The notes beneath the pieces were generated by a model. That model was given only the letters and a program-made list of their open reading frames with translations, was not told the origin of the DNA and made no database searches. From positions 1 to 37,064 of IMG/VR virus record IMGVR_UViG_3300010379_000017: DNA of 37,064 nt. One strand, 5' to 3'. Of this stretch, positions 20,929 through 29,016 are shown piece by piece. Both the position numbers and the translations under genes were made by a program. Numbering within the stretch: position 1 is the stretch's first letter; each line of letters begins with the position of its first letter. This DNA is from a virus.

Positions 20929-22335
20929 ATGGTTAATGGCGGCGTTAAGGTCCCGTCCGAGGTCGTGATGTGGGCTGTCGAGCGACTCCTGGCGTACGCC
21001 AGGAATTCACGGACGCACTCTGCGGAGCAGGTCGCCCAAGTCGCCGACAGTATCAAGGAGTTCGGTTGGACGTCTCCGATTCTGGTTGGCGCGGACGGCG
21101 TGATCATTGCAGGCCACGCGCGGCTCCTGGCCGCCAGACAACTCGGCATGACCGAGGTGCCCGTGATCGTCCTGGACTACCTTACGCCAGCACAGCGTCG
21201 CGCGCTCGTCATTGCGGACAACAAGCTGGCACTCAATGCCGGGTGGGACGAGGAGATGCTGCGCGCAGAGCTGGCATCGCTCCAGGAGGACGATTTTAAC
21301 CTGGATGTGGTGGGCTTCTCAGACGAGGAGCTTGCTGCGCTGCTGGCGCCCGAAGACGCGCCGCCGGCCGGGGGCGACACGCCCGCGGAAGAATCTGTGC
21401 CGGATGCGCCTGCCACGCCGGTCACACAACGGGGAGACGTGTGGCTGATCGGAAAGCACCGGCTTATCTGCGGCGACTGCCGCGACGCCGCGAGCGTGGC
21501 GACGCTCCTGGACGGCGCGATGGTGAACGTGGCGATCACGTCGCCGCCGTACGCGACACAGCGGGAGTACGACAAGTCCAGCGGGTTTAAGCCGATCCCT
21601 CCGGATGAGTACGTAGAGTGGTACCGCGCGGTCGCAGCCGGCATCGAGGCGGTCCTTGCGCCCGATGGCTCCTACTTCCTGAACATCAAAGAGCACGCCG
21701 AAGATGGCGAGCGGAACCTGTACGTGAAGGATCTCGTTATCGCTCACCGGCGCCAGTGGGGATGGCGGTTTGTGGATGAATTCTGTTGGCGGAACACGGC
21801 AAACGGCGTGCCTGGCAAATGGAGTAACCGCTTCAAGAATGCGTGGGAGCCGGTGTTCCACTTCTCGAAGGGGAAGGCGATCAAGTTCCGGCCGCTCGCT
21901 GCCGGCCATAGATCGGACGACGTTGTCGTTTACTCTCCGGATAATCCTTCTGCGCCGAGCGGGTCCGGCCTGTTGGGTTGCGGAGCCGACAAGGTCGCAG
22001 GCATCGCGTGGCCCAGCAACGTGGTCGAGGTCAAAGCGGAGGGTGGCCAGGGCGAGCACTCCGCGCCCTACCCCCGTGCTCTCGTCGAGTTCTTCTTGAA
22101 GGCGTTTTCTGACGCTGGCGAGGTGGTCTTCGACCCGTTTATGGGAAGCGGCACCACAATGGCGGCGGCGCACACACTTGGCCGCGTCGGTTACGGCACG
22201 GAGATCTCACCCGGTTACTGCGATGTGATCCTGCTGCGGATGATGGCACTCACCGGCACGGAGCCAACGCTGTCCGCGACCAACCGCACGTTCAAGCAGA
22301 CCGCCGCGGCGCGCGGTATCGAGGACAAAGGGTAA
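20929..22335 (+). CDS. ParB-domain / DNA methyltransferase fusion (SPPY type)
   Basis: A 468-residue protein. The N-terminal ParB/Srx-like domain (about 15-105) includes GHARLLAARQLGMTEVPV and IADNKLALNAGW. A linker follows, then an SAM-dependent amino-methyltransferase (about 165-450) of beta-class order: TSPPY first (204-208) and FDPFMGSGTT later (401-410). SPPY is most often seen in N4-cytosine enzymes, so 4mC is the likely product, though 6mA cannot be excluded. No restriction enzyme is nearby, so it is an orphan methylase. The ParB domain is close at DNA level to that of the second fusion at 25301. The terminase small-subunit gene starts in its stop codon. Confidence 0.85.
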   Translation: MVNGGVKVPSEVVMWAVERLLAYARNSRTHSAEQVAQVADSIKEFGWTSPILVGADGVIIAGHARLLAARQLGMTEVPVIVLDYLTPAQRRALVIADNKLALNAGWDEEMLRAELASLQEDDFNLDVVGFSDEELAALLAPEDAPPAGGDTPAEESVPDAPATPVTQRGDVWLIGKHRLICGDCRDAASVATLLDGAMVNVAITSPPYATQREYDKSSGFKPIPPDEYVEWYRAVAAGIEAVLAPDGSYFLNIKEHAEDGERNLYVKDLVIAHRRQWGWRFVDEFCWRNTANGVPGKWSNRFKNAWEPVFHFSKGKAIKFRPLAAGHRSDDVVVYSPDNPSAPSGSGLLGCGADKVAGIAWPSNVVEVKAEGGQGEHSAPYPRALVEFFLKAFSDAGEVVFDPFMGSGTTMAAAHTLGRVGYGTEISPGYCDVILLRMMALTGTEPTLSATNRTFKQTAAARGIEDKG

Positions 22336-22907
22336 TGGCGACAGACACACCGCAAGCCCGCCGCCGCGCTGCGGCCGGCCTGGCAACGCAGGCCGAGTAC
22401 GCTCGACATAGGGGCGTCTCCGAGGCATACATCAGCAAGATCAAGGACAAGGGACTGCTGGTTATGCGGGGGAAGCTGGTGGACGTTGTTGCCAGCGATC
22501 AGGTCCTGGATGACAGGCCGGTCGACGTGGAGCAGCCGTCCACCGCGCCGCCGCAGTCGGTCGCGCCGCAGCCACCGCCGACCCCCAGCGCGCCGCTACC
22601 CGGCGCCGGCGAGAAGAACACGTCGGGCACCAGCTACGCCAACGCAAAGACGATCGACATGGTCTGTCGCGCCAGGCTACGCAAGCTGGAACTTGACAGG
22701 GCCGAGGGAAGGATGCTCGAAGCGGAGCCCGTCCGAAAGATGATCGCTGACGCTGCCCGGATTATGCGGGACGGCATATTGGGCATCCCGGATCGCATGG
22801 CGCCGATCCTGGCTGCGGAAACTGACCCACGGAAAGTCCACGACATCCTGAAGACCGAACTCTCGCGCGAACTGGACGCGATTGCAAATGCCATCGAAGG
22901 CATCTAA
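22335..22907 (+). CDS. Terminase small subunit-like protein
   Basis: A 190-residue DNA-binding protein at the usual place of the terminase small subunit. An N-terminal helix-turn-helix (LATQAEYARHRGVSEAYISK) is followed by a Pro/Ala-rich linker. A helical C-terminal region (about 115-190) has RLRKLELDRAEGRMLE and the ILGIPDRMAPIL segment, like small subunits that pair with GpA-type large subunits. It recognises the packaging site and recruits the motor. Its ATG overlaps the methylase stop (TAATG) and its end overlaps the large-subunit gene by 20 bases. Confidence 0.8.
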   Translation: MATDTPQARRRAAAGLATQAEYARHRGVSEAYISKIKDKGLLVMRGKLVDVVASDQVLDDRPVDVEQPSTAPPQSVAPQPPPTPSAPLPGAGEKNTSGTSYANAKTIDMVCRARLRKLELDRAEGRMLEAEPVRKMIADAARIMRDGILGIPDRMAPILAAETDPRKVHDILKTELSRELDAIANAIEGI

Positions 22908-24774
22908 CCACATCACTCTCTTGGATGTCCGTTCGGCACTTGGCGCGGCACTGCGTCCGGACCCGGATCTCACCGTTTCGCAGTGGGCCGACGAACACCG
23001 CAGGCTCACCAGCATGTCCGCGGGCGAGCCCGGCAAGTGGCGGACCTCGCGGACGCCGTACCTCCGGGAGATCATGGACTGCCTCTCCCCGTTGTCTCCG
23101 TACTCTCGCGTGGTGTTTGAGAAACCGGCTCAGGTCGGCGGCTCCGAAGTTCTGTTGAATTTCCTGGGGTACATCATCCACCGGGCGGCCGGCCCGGTGA
23201 TGCTGGTGGAACCGACCGTGGAGCTTGGCAAGCGATTCTCGCGGCAGAGAATCGACTCCCTGATCGAGAATACGCCGGTATTGGCCGAGCGTGTTTCCGA
23301 TCCGCGGGAACGGGACGCGGCCAACACGATGATGTCGAAAGAGTTTCCTGGCGGGGTGCTTGTGATTACGGGCGCTAATAGTGCCACGGGGCTCCGGTCG
23401 ATGCCGGCGCGGTACCTGCTGATGGACGAGCTGTCGGCGTATCCCGCCAGCGCATCGTCGGGCGCTGCAGGGACCGATGAAGGAGACCCCGCGGACCTGG
23501 CGATCGCTAGGACGGGAACGTTCGCGAACCGCAAAATCGCGATGGTGTCAACGCCCAGTACGGAAGGCACATGCAGGATCGATCAAGCGTACCGGGAATC
23601 TGACCAACGCAAGTACCATGTCCCCTGTCCACATTGCGGCGCTTTCCAGATTCTGCGCTGGTCGCATGTCAAGTGGCCGGACGGAAAACCGGGACAGGCG
23701 TACTACGAGTGCGACCACTGCCAGGGCCACATCGCCGACCATCAAAAACCGCCGATGCTCGAACGCGGCGAGTGGCGCGCGGAGGCCACCGGCGATGGGG
23801 ATACTGCTGGCTTCTGGATCAACGGGCTATACTCGCCGTGGACAACGTGGGGGCGGCTCGCGAAGGATTTCCTGCGCTCCAGGAAAAGCCCCGAGCGCCT
23901 GCAGGCATTTGTGAACAGCGTTCTGGCCGAAACGTTCCAGCAGGCCGGCGCCACGAAGACACCCAGCCATGAATTGATGGCGCGCCGGGAGCCCTACAAC
24001 CCCGGCGAGATGCTGCCGGCCGGCGTGTGCATCATCACGATCGGCGTAGATGTTCAGGCAGACCGACTCGAGATGGAGATTGTCGGGTGGGGGCGCGATG
24101 AGGAGTCGTGGTCGCTGGCGTACGTGGTGCTGCCAGGTGACACAGCCAAACCTGAAGTGTGGGCGATGCTCGAACAGGCACTGGCAGTGACCTTCGACCA
24201 CCCGTGCGGCCGTGAGATGAACATCGCGGCGGCGTGTATCGATGCTGGTTATCAGCAATCGAAAGTGACCCAGTTTTGCCTTGAGCGCGCGGGCCGAAAA
24301 GTGTACGCCACAAAGGGAAGCGCCGGCCAGCATCCAATTTGGCCGAGAATGCCCACCAAGGCAAAGAGGGACCGTAGACCACTGTGGATCGTTGGTGTAG
24401 ACGCAGCCAAGGAGGCGACGTACGCGCGCCTAAGGATCGCGGAGCCAGGGCCTGGGTTCTGTCATTTTCCGATCAGCGACCAGCACGACCTTGGGTATTT
24501 CGATCAACTCACATCGGAGACGTGCAAGATCAGGTACCACAAAGGCTTCGCGCATCGTGAGTGGGTGAAGCAACCAGGCGCCCGCAACGAAGCACTGGAC
24601 GCGCGTTGTTACGCTTACGCCGCGCTGCAGAGCCTGGTCGCGCAGGGCTTCCGGATCAACAGGCAGGCCGATATCGTCGACGGGAAGGCGCAGGTACCCG
24701 CGCCGCAGTCGCCCCGGCAGCAAGCGAACGACGACGGGCGCCGGCCGTGGATCGACAGGCGCGACCGGAGGTAA
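22888..24774 (+). CDS. Terminase large subunit, GpA family
   Basis: A 628-residue packaging ATPase and nuclease of the lambda gpA type. The Walker-A-like KPAQVGGSE at about 79-87 and the Walker-B-like LLMDE at about 177-181 form the ATPase. A zinc ribbon (CPHC at 247-250, CDHC at 275-278) is typical of this family, and the nuclease half holds GVDVQADR near residue 375. ATG 22888 is preferred to the TTG at 22882. The GpA family usually cuts at cos sites. It follows the small subunit directly; the HNH nuclease is about 2.9 kb upstream. Confidence 0.93.
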   Translation: MPSKASNHITLLDVRSALGAALRPDPDLTVSQWADEHRRLTSMSAGEPGKWRTSRTPYLREIMDCLSPLSPYSRVVFEKPAQVGGSEVLLNFLGYIIHRAAGPVMLVEPTVELGKRFSRQRIDSLIENTPVLAERVSDPRERDAANTMMSKEFPGGVLVITGANSATGLRSMPARYLLMDELSAYPASASSGAAGTDEGDPADLAIARTGTFANRKIAMVSTPSTEGTCRIDQAYRESDQRKYHVPCPHCGAFQILRWSHVKWPDGKPGQAYYECDHCQGHIADHQKPPMLERGEWRAEATGDGDTAGFWINGLYSPWTTWGRLAKDFLRSRKSPERLQAFVNSVLAETFQQAGATKTPSHELMARREPYNPGEMLPAGVCIITIGVDVQADRLEMEIVGWGRDEESWSLAYVVLPGDTAKPEVWAMLEQALAVTFDHPCGREMNIAAACIDAGYQQSKVTQFCLERAGRKVYATKGSAGQHPIWPRMPTKAKRDRRPLWIVGVDAAKEATYARLRIAEPGPGFCHFPISDQHDLGYFDQLTSETCKIRYHKGFAHREWVKQPGARNEALDARCYAYAALQSLVAQGFRINRQADIVDGKAQVPAPQSPRQQANDDGRRPWIDRRDRR

Positions 24775-24778
24775 CGCC

Positions 24779-25105
24779 ATGGCACTTTGCATCAAGAGCA
24801 CATCGGACACGGGCGTATGCGCCAACTGCGGGTCGGATCTATCTGGCAAGGAGAGCCATAAACCGCTCCTGAAGAAAGGGATCTATTGCGGGCGTTGCTG
24901 TGGGTGCGCCCGAACGGCACAACGGCAGGTCGCGCCGCCCGGTACACAGCCACCCAAGCCGGCGCGCGCTGCTCCGCAGGCCACGCCACGTCCGACATCC
25001 CAGTGGAAGGGTCTTGGTTTCGGAAATCCCAACGATCCGTTCTACCGCGATGGGCGCGCACAGGAAAACGCCGGTTGGATTCCGCGGCGTAAATGGTTCG
25101 GTTAA
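24779..25105 (+). CDS. Small zinc-binding protein
   Basis: A 108-residue protein; GGAGGT lies about 6 bases before ATG 24779. The N-terminal half holds CxxC pairs (VCANCGSDLSG and YCGRCCGC), likely one zinc site. A Pro/Ala-rich middle (VAPPGTQPPKPARAAPQ) follows, and the C-terminus has GWIPRRKWFG. The last segment repeats a pattern of aromatic and basic residues seen in small phage DNA-associated proteins. No family named. It closes the terminase segment before a gap holding the 33-bp dyad element. Confidence 0.7.
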   Translation: MALCIKSTSDTGVCANCGSDLSGKESHKPLLKKGIYCGRCCGCARTAQRQVAPPGTQPPKPARAAPQATPRPTSQWKGLGFGNPNDPFYRDGRAQENAGWIPRRKWFG

Positions 25106-25118
25106 GAGCCACCGATTA

Positions 25119-25147
25119 TAAGTGCAAATAACTCAGTATTGCACTTA
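25119..25147 (+). repeat. 33-bp dyad element, copy B
   Basis: TAAGTGCAA (25119-25127), spacer ATAACTCAGTA, TTGCACTTA (25139-25147). It is in the same orientation as the other copies. It lies in the 195-bp gap between the zinc gene and the second methylase. Confidence 0.7.
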
Positions 25148-25300
25148 CTTCCGATGTTAGATTGAAGGCGTAAAGACGTGCGCCCGCCGTCCCATAGACA
25201 CCAAATCGCACCAAGCACTCACCCTCTTTAAATGGGAACACTCCAATCAGAACGCTGGCTCTCCGATGCAATTACGGGAACCACATGGGGGCACATCTAG

Positions 25301-26539
25301 GTGTCGGTTATCCTTACAATAACCAACCGGTCTATAAGCGGATTGGTTCCTTACGCCCGGAATTCCCGGACGCACTCTCCGGAGCAGGTTGCCCAGGTAG
25401 CGGCCAGCATAAAGGAGTTCGGATTCGTAAATCCAATTCTAGTTGGGGTTGACGGTGTAATCATCGCCGGCCACGCTCGCCTGGCCGCGGCGCGCAAGCT
25501 CGGAATGACCGAGGTCCCTGTCATAGTGCTCGGCCATCTCAGTGAAGCGCAACGCCGCGCCCTGGTCATTGCCGACAACAAGCTGGCGCTCAATGCCGGA
25601 TGGGACGACGCGATGCTCAAATCCGAGATCGCGGCACTGGCCGATGAGCAGTTGGACCTACTTGACGTGATCGGTTTCTCCGACGAGGAACTCAAGGCAC
25701 TGCAGGCCGACCAACCGAACCCGGAGGTCAATCAGGAAAACGAGGACGCCGCGCCGGCCAAGTCCGAACAACAGGCAGTCACCCAACGGGGGGACCTGTG
25801 GATACTGGGCAAGCACCGCTTGCTGTGTGGCGACGCAACCAACGCCGAGGACGTCAAGCGAGTACTCGACGGCGACGTCGCCGATATCGTTTGGACCGAC
25901 CCTCCATACAACGTGGATTACGTGGGCAAGACAGCCAAGAAACTGACTATCGGAAACGATGCGCTCGGTGGCAAGTTCTACGACTTCCTGTTCGACGCCC
26001 TTTCAAACCTCCTTCTCTCGTGCCGCGGCGCCATCTATGTCTGCATGTCCTCGTCCGAGCTGCATACCTTGTACAAGGCTTTCGTGGACGCGGGCGGCCA
26101 CTGGTCGACGTTCATCATCTGGGCGAAGCATCATTTCACTCTCGGACGGTCCGACTACCAGCGCATGTACGAGCCGATCCTGTACGGTTGGCGCGAGGGC
26201 TCCTCGCACTACTGGTGTGGCGACCGTAATCAGGGAGACGTATGGCCGGTGAAGCGGCCGATGGCGAACGTCGATCACCCCACCAAAAAACCGGTGGAGC
26301 TTGTGCAGAAGGCGATCGAGAACAGCAGCCAACTTGGAGACATCGTACTCGACACATTTGCCGGCAGTGGGTCGACCATGGTGGCCTGCGAAAAGACCGG
26401 ACGCGCCGCCCGCCTGATCGAGTACGACCCAGGTTACTGCGACGTGATCGTCAAGCATTGGCAGGGGCTCACCGGCGGTCGCGCCGTCACCGTCGACGGG
26501 CGCGCGTTCGAGATGCCGGCGGAACAGGTGGCAGCGTAG
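25301..26539 (+). CDS. ParB-domain / DNA methyltransferase fusion (DPPY type)
   Basis: A 412-residue paralogue of the 20929 protein. The ParB domain (about 10-100) is nearly the same (GHARLAAARKLGMTEVPVIV, IADNKLALNAGW). The methylase domain carries TDPPY (199-203) and FAGSGS near residue 350. DPPY is the motif of N6-adenine enzymes, so the two fusions probably place different marks. No restriction partner is seen. GTG 25301 is the start; no strong ribosome-binding site precedes it. Its stop overlaps the gpW gene (TAGTG), so it is at the head of the structural operon. Confidence 0.85.
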   Translation: MSVILTITNRSISGLVPYARNSRTHSPEQVAQVAASIKEFGFVNPILVGVDGVIIAGHARLAAARKLGMTEVPVIVLGHLSEAQRRALVIADNKLALNAGWDDAMLKSEIAALADEQLDLLDVIGFSDEELKALQADQPNPEVNQENEDAAPAKSEQQAVTQRGDLWILGKHRLLCGDATNAEDVKRVLDGDVADIVWTDPPYNVDYVGKTAKKLTIGNDALGGKFYDFLFDALSNLLLSCRGAIYVCMSSSELHTLYKAFVDAGGHWSTFIIWAKHHFTLGRSDYQRMYEPILYGWREGSSHYWCGDRNQGDVWPVKRPMANVDHPTKKPVELVQKAIENSSQLGDIVLDTFAGSGSTMVACEKTGRAARLIEYDPGYCDVIVKHWQGLTGGRAVTVDGRAFEMPAEQVAA

Positions 26540-26814
26540 TGGCGGCGCTTAACACGCTTACGGTGGCGCAACTGGTCGCGAACTTGAACGCGCTATACAG
26601 CGCGCTCGGCAACCCCGCGGCGAGCGCGCACATGCCCGACGGAAGCAGCGTTACGTTCCGGTCTATCGATGACATCAAAAAAGCCATCGCCGAAACAGAG
26701 GACGCGATTCGCCAGGCCGGGTCGACTGGGGCCGGAACCAAGAGCACGTTGGCGCAGCACAAGCGAGGGGACGGACCGCGGGGGCCTGGTCTCCAGCACT
26801 CGGATCTCTGGTAA
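26539..26814 (+). CDS. gpW-like head-tail joining protein
   Basis: A 91-residue protein starting at a GTG that overlaps the methylase stop. The pattern TVAQLVANLNALYSALGNPA, then SVTFRSIDDIKKAIAETEDAI, fits the gpW family, including the FRSIDDIKKAI segment typical of these proteins. In lambda gpW is a small protein needed for stable heads and for tail attachment. Its position directly before the portal gene matches the lambda order. Confidence 0.8.
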   Translation: MAALNTLTVAQLVANLNALYSALGNPAASAHMPDGSSVTFRSIDDIKKAIAETEDAIRQAGSTGAGTKSTLAQHKRGDGPRGPGLQHSDLW

Positions 26815-28512
26815 ATGAGCTGGGTCGATAACATCATCGCCAATGTGGCACCGCGCTACGCAATGCAGCGCGCTCGCGCTCGTGTTGTTACAGCGCTCGC
26901 GGACGGGTACCTGGAGCGCCACGCGAAGCGATTTGCGTACGAGGGAGCCGACCCTGGCCGCCGTGCGCACGGATGGTACGCGCCGTCGACTGACGCGAAC
27001 GTCGAGTTGATGGGGTCGCTGGTCTGGCTCCGAAACAGGTCGCGCGAGCTGACGCGCAATAACCCGTACGCCGCTAAGGCTGTTGAGGAACTGGCCGGCA
27101 ACGTGGTCGGCACAGGAATCATTCCGCAGTCGAAGACGGGCAGCGATGCCATCAACAAAATCATCGATGGTGAATGGCCATACTTCGCCGACGCTTGCGA
27201 TACACCACAGCGCTTGGACTTCTACGGGATGCAGTCGCTGGTGATGCGGACTACGGCCGAGAGCGGCGAGGGCATCCTGCGCTTCCGCCCGCGCCTGGCG
27301 AAAGACAACCTGCGCGTGCCGTTGCAGCTCCAGTTGCTTGAAGCAGACTTCCTCGACCAGACAAAAACGATGGGGACCGTCAATGGTCACATCATGCAGG
27401 GCGTCGAGTTCGACATGCTCGGCCGGCGGTCGGCGTATTGGCTTTACACGTACCACCCCGGCGGCGTACTGATCCTAAACCCGCGGGGCGGAATCCTGAG
27501 CCAGCCAATCCCAGCCGAGCAGGTGATGCATACGTACCGGCAACTGCGACCGGGACAGGTCCGCGGTATCCCGTGGCTGCACCCGGTAATGATGGCGCTC
27601 CGGGACCTGGATGATTACTGCGACGCGGAGCGCGTCCGGAAAAAGATCGAAGCGTGCGTCGTTGCGTTCGTGACCCAGCCCGAAGGTATGGAGGGATCGA
27701 CACTCGGGTTTACCGCAAGCGATCCGTTGTCGAAGGAGAAGGTCGAGGGGTTTCAGCCAGGCATGACTGCGTACCTCAAGCCGGGCGAAGGTGTGGAGTT
27801 CAATAACCCCAGGCCGATTGGCGGCTACCGCGAATACAAGCTGACCGAGCTGCAGGGGATCGCTGCCGGTATCGGGATGCCTTACGAGGTGCTGTCCGGC
27901 GACCTATCGCTGGTGAATTACTCCTCGTGGCGCGGCGGCCAGTTAGGCTTCCGGAACACGATCGAGGGGTACCGGTGGCTGACGCTGATCCCACAGTTCT
28001 GTATGCCCACGCGCAGGCGCATGATTGACACGCTGGTGGCGATCGGCAAGATACCGACGAAGGCCGTTGAGGATCCGAAGATCAACCTGTACGCCACTCA
28101 GTGGACAGCGCCGCGATTCGAGTCAGTCGATCCGGTCAAGGATGCCGAGGCGGCGTTGAAGGACATTCGCATGGGCCGCGTCACGTGGTTTGAAGCTGTT
28201 GTGGCGGCCGGCTACGACCCCAACACGCAGATTCAGCAGATCGCGGCGTTCAATAAGTTGGTCGACAAGTACGAGATCATCCTCGACTGCGATCCCCGGA
28301 ACATGACACTCCGCGGCCAGGAGCAGCCGGCCGGAACCGAGGAGCGTACACCAAGCAGCAAGGCGGTGCCGGGATCGAAGGGCGGCCAGGGAATGGCGGC
28401 CACGACGGAAGAGGACCTCGCGATGGTCAAGGAGTTACTCGTCGCAGGTGCGGAGAGATCCAGCGCTACAGCGCGCGCGTGGGATAACCCCACCAGGATG
28501 TATCTGACTTAA
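26815..28512 (+). CDS. Portal protein, lambda gpB family
   Basis: A 565-residue portal that forms the DNA entry ring. N-terminal signature text is RNRSRELTRNNPYAAKAVEE and VVGTGI, as in the lambda-type portal family. The conserved middle has PHYS-like core GIPWLHPVMMALRDLDDY. The crown/clip region includes GIGMPYEVLSGDLSLVNYSS (about 350-370), the best match to the family. Starts directly after gpW. The C-terminal 60 residues are Gly/Thr/Ser rich and variable. Confidence 0.92.
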   Translation: MSWVDNIIANVAPRYAMQRARARVVTALADGYLERHAKRFAYEGADPGRRAHGWYAPSTDANVELMGSLVWLRNRSRELTRNNPYAAKAVEELAGNVVGTGIIPQSKTGSDAINKIIDGEWPYFADACDTPQRLDFYGMQSLVMRTTAESGEGILRFRPRLAKDNLRVPLQLQLLEADFLDQTKTMGTVNGHIMQGVEFDMLGRRSAYWLYTYHPGGVLILNPRGGILSQPIPAEQVMHTYRQLRPGQVRGIPWLHPVMMALRDLDDYCDAERVRKKIEACVVAFVTQPEGMEGSTLGFTASDPLSKEKVEGFQPGMTAYLKPGEGVEFNNPRPIGGYREYKLTELQGIAAGIGMPYEVLSGDLSLVNYSSWRGGQLGFRNTIEGYRWLTLIPQFCMPTRRRMIDTLVAIGKIPTKAVEDPKINLYATQWTAPRFESVDPVKDAEAALKDIRMGRVTWFEAVVAAGYDPNTQIQQIAAFNKLVDKYEIILDCDPRNMTLRGQEQPAGTEERTPSSKAVPGSKGGQGMAATTEEDLAMVKELLVAGAERSSATARAWDNPTRMYLT

Positions 28513-28521
28513 AGGAGACCT

Positions 28522-29004
28522 ATGAAAGGCAACGAGAAGGTAATGGCGGGGTTGCAGGAAGCCATCAATCTTGAGGCGTCGCTGATGCTGCAGTACCTGC
28601 TGGACCAGCGCAACGTGAAGCGCTTCGGCTTGAGTATCGCCAGTGGCCTGAAGAAACTCCACGAGCAGTGTGAGGGCTACATGAAGGACATTGCCAGCGC
28701 GCTGCTGTTCTTCGACGGCGGGGCGCCGGCGTTTGCGCCGAAACCCGCGGCGACGCACCCCACAGTGGCTGCGATCCAGACCGATGCGATAGCGGCCGAA
28801 CAGGCGGTGGTGGCCCGGTATGCGGAGCTTTGCAGGGAAGCGTTCGATGCCGGCGAGATGGATATCTTCCACCTGTACCAGCACCTGACCAAATGGCATC
28901 GCCGCGGCGGTAACGGCAACGAGGGACACCTGGCCTGGCTGCAGAAACAGAACTGGCAACTCGTTGAATTCGGCGAGAAGGATTACGAGGAAGTGAAGGC
29001 CTAA
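28522..29004 (+). CDS. Bacterioferritin-like protein in the head operon
   Basis: A 160-residue four-helix protein with the bacterioferritin opening MKGNEKVMAGLQEAI and the late segment EGHLAWLQKQNWQL. Against E. coli Bfr, di-iron residues Glu18, Glu51 and Glu93/94 are kept. His54 is Met, the position of the heme ligand Met52 is Gly, and Glu127 is replaced by Asn133 while His136 matches His130. Iron binding is therefore probably weakened or lost. A basic insert (KWHRRGGNGN) lies before the last helix. It sits between portal and capsid genes with AAGGAG upstream. No lambda counterpart is known at this point; a structural role for a domesticated ferritin fold is inferred. Confidence 0.7.
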   Translation: MKGNEKVMAGLQEAINLEASLMLQYLLDQRNVKRFGLSIASGLKKLHEQCEGYMKDIASALLFFDGGAPAFAPKPAATHPTVAAIQTDAIAAEQAVVARYAELCREAFDAGEMDIFHLYQHLTKWHRRGGNGNEGHLAWLQKQNWQLVEFGEKDYEEVKA

Positions 29005-29016
29005 GGGAGGGGTGCA

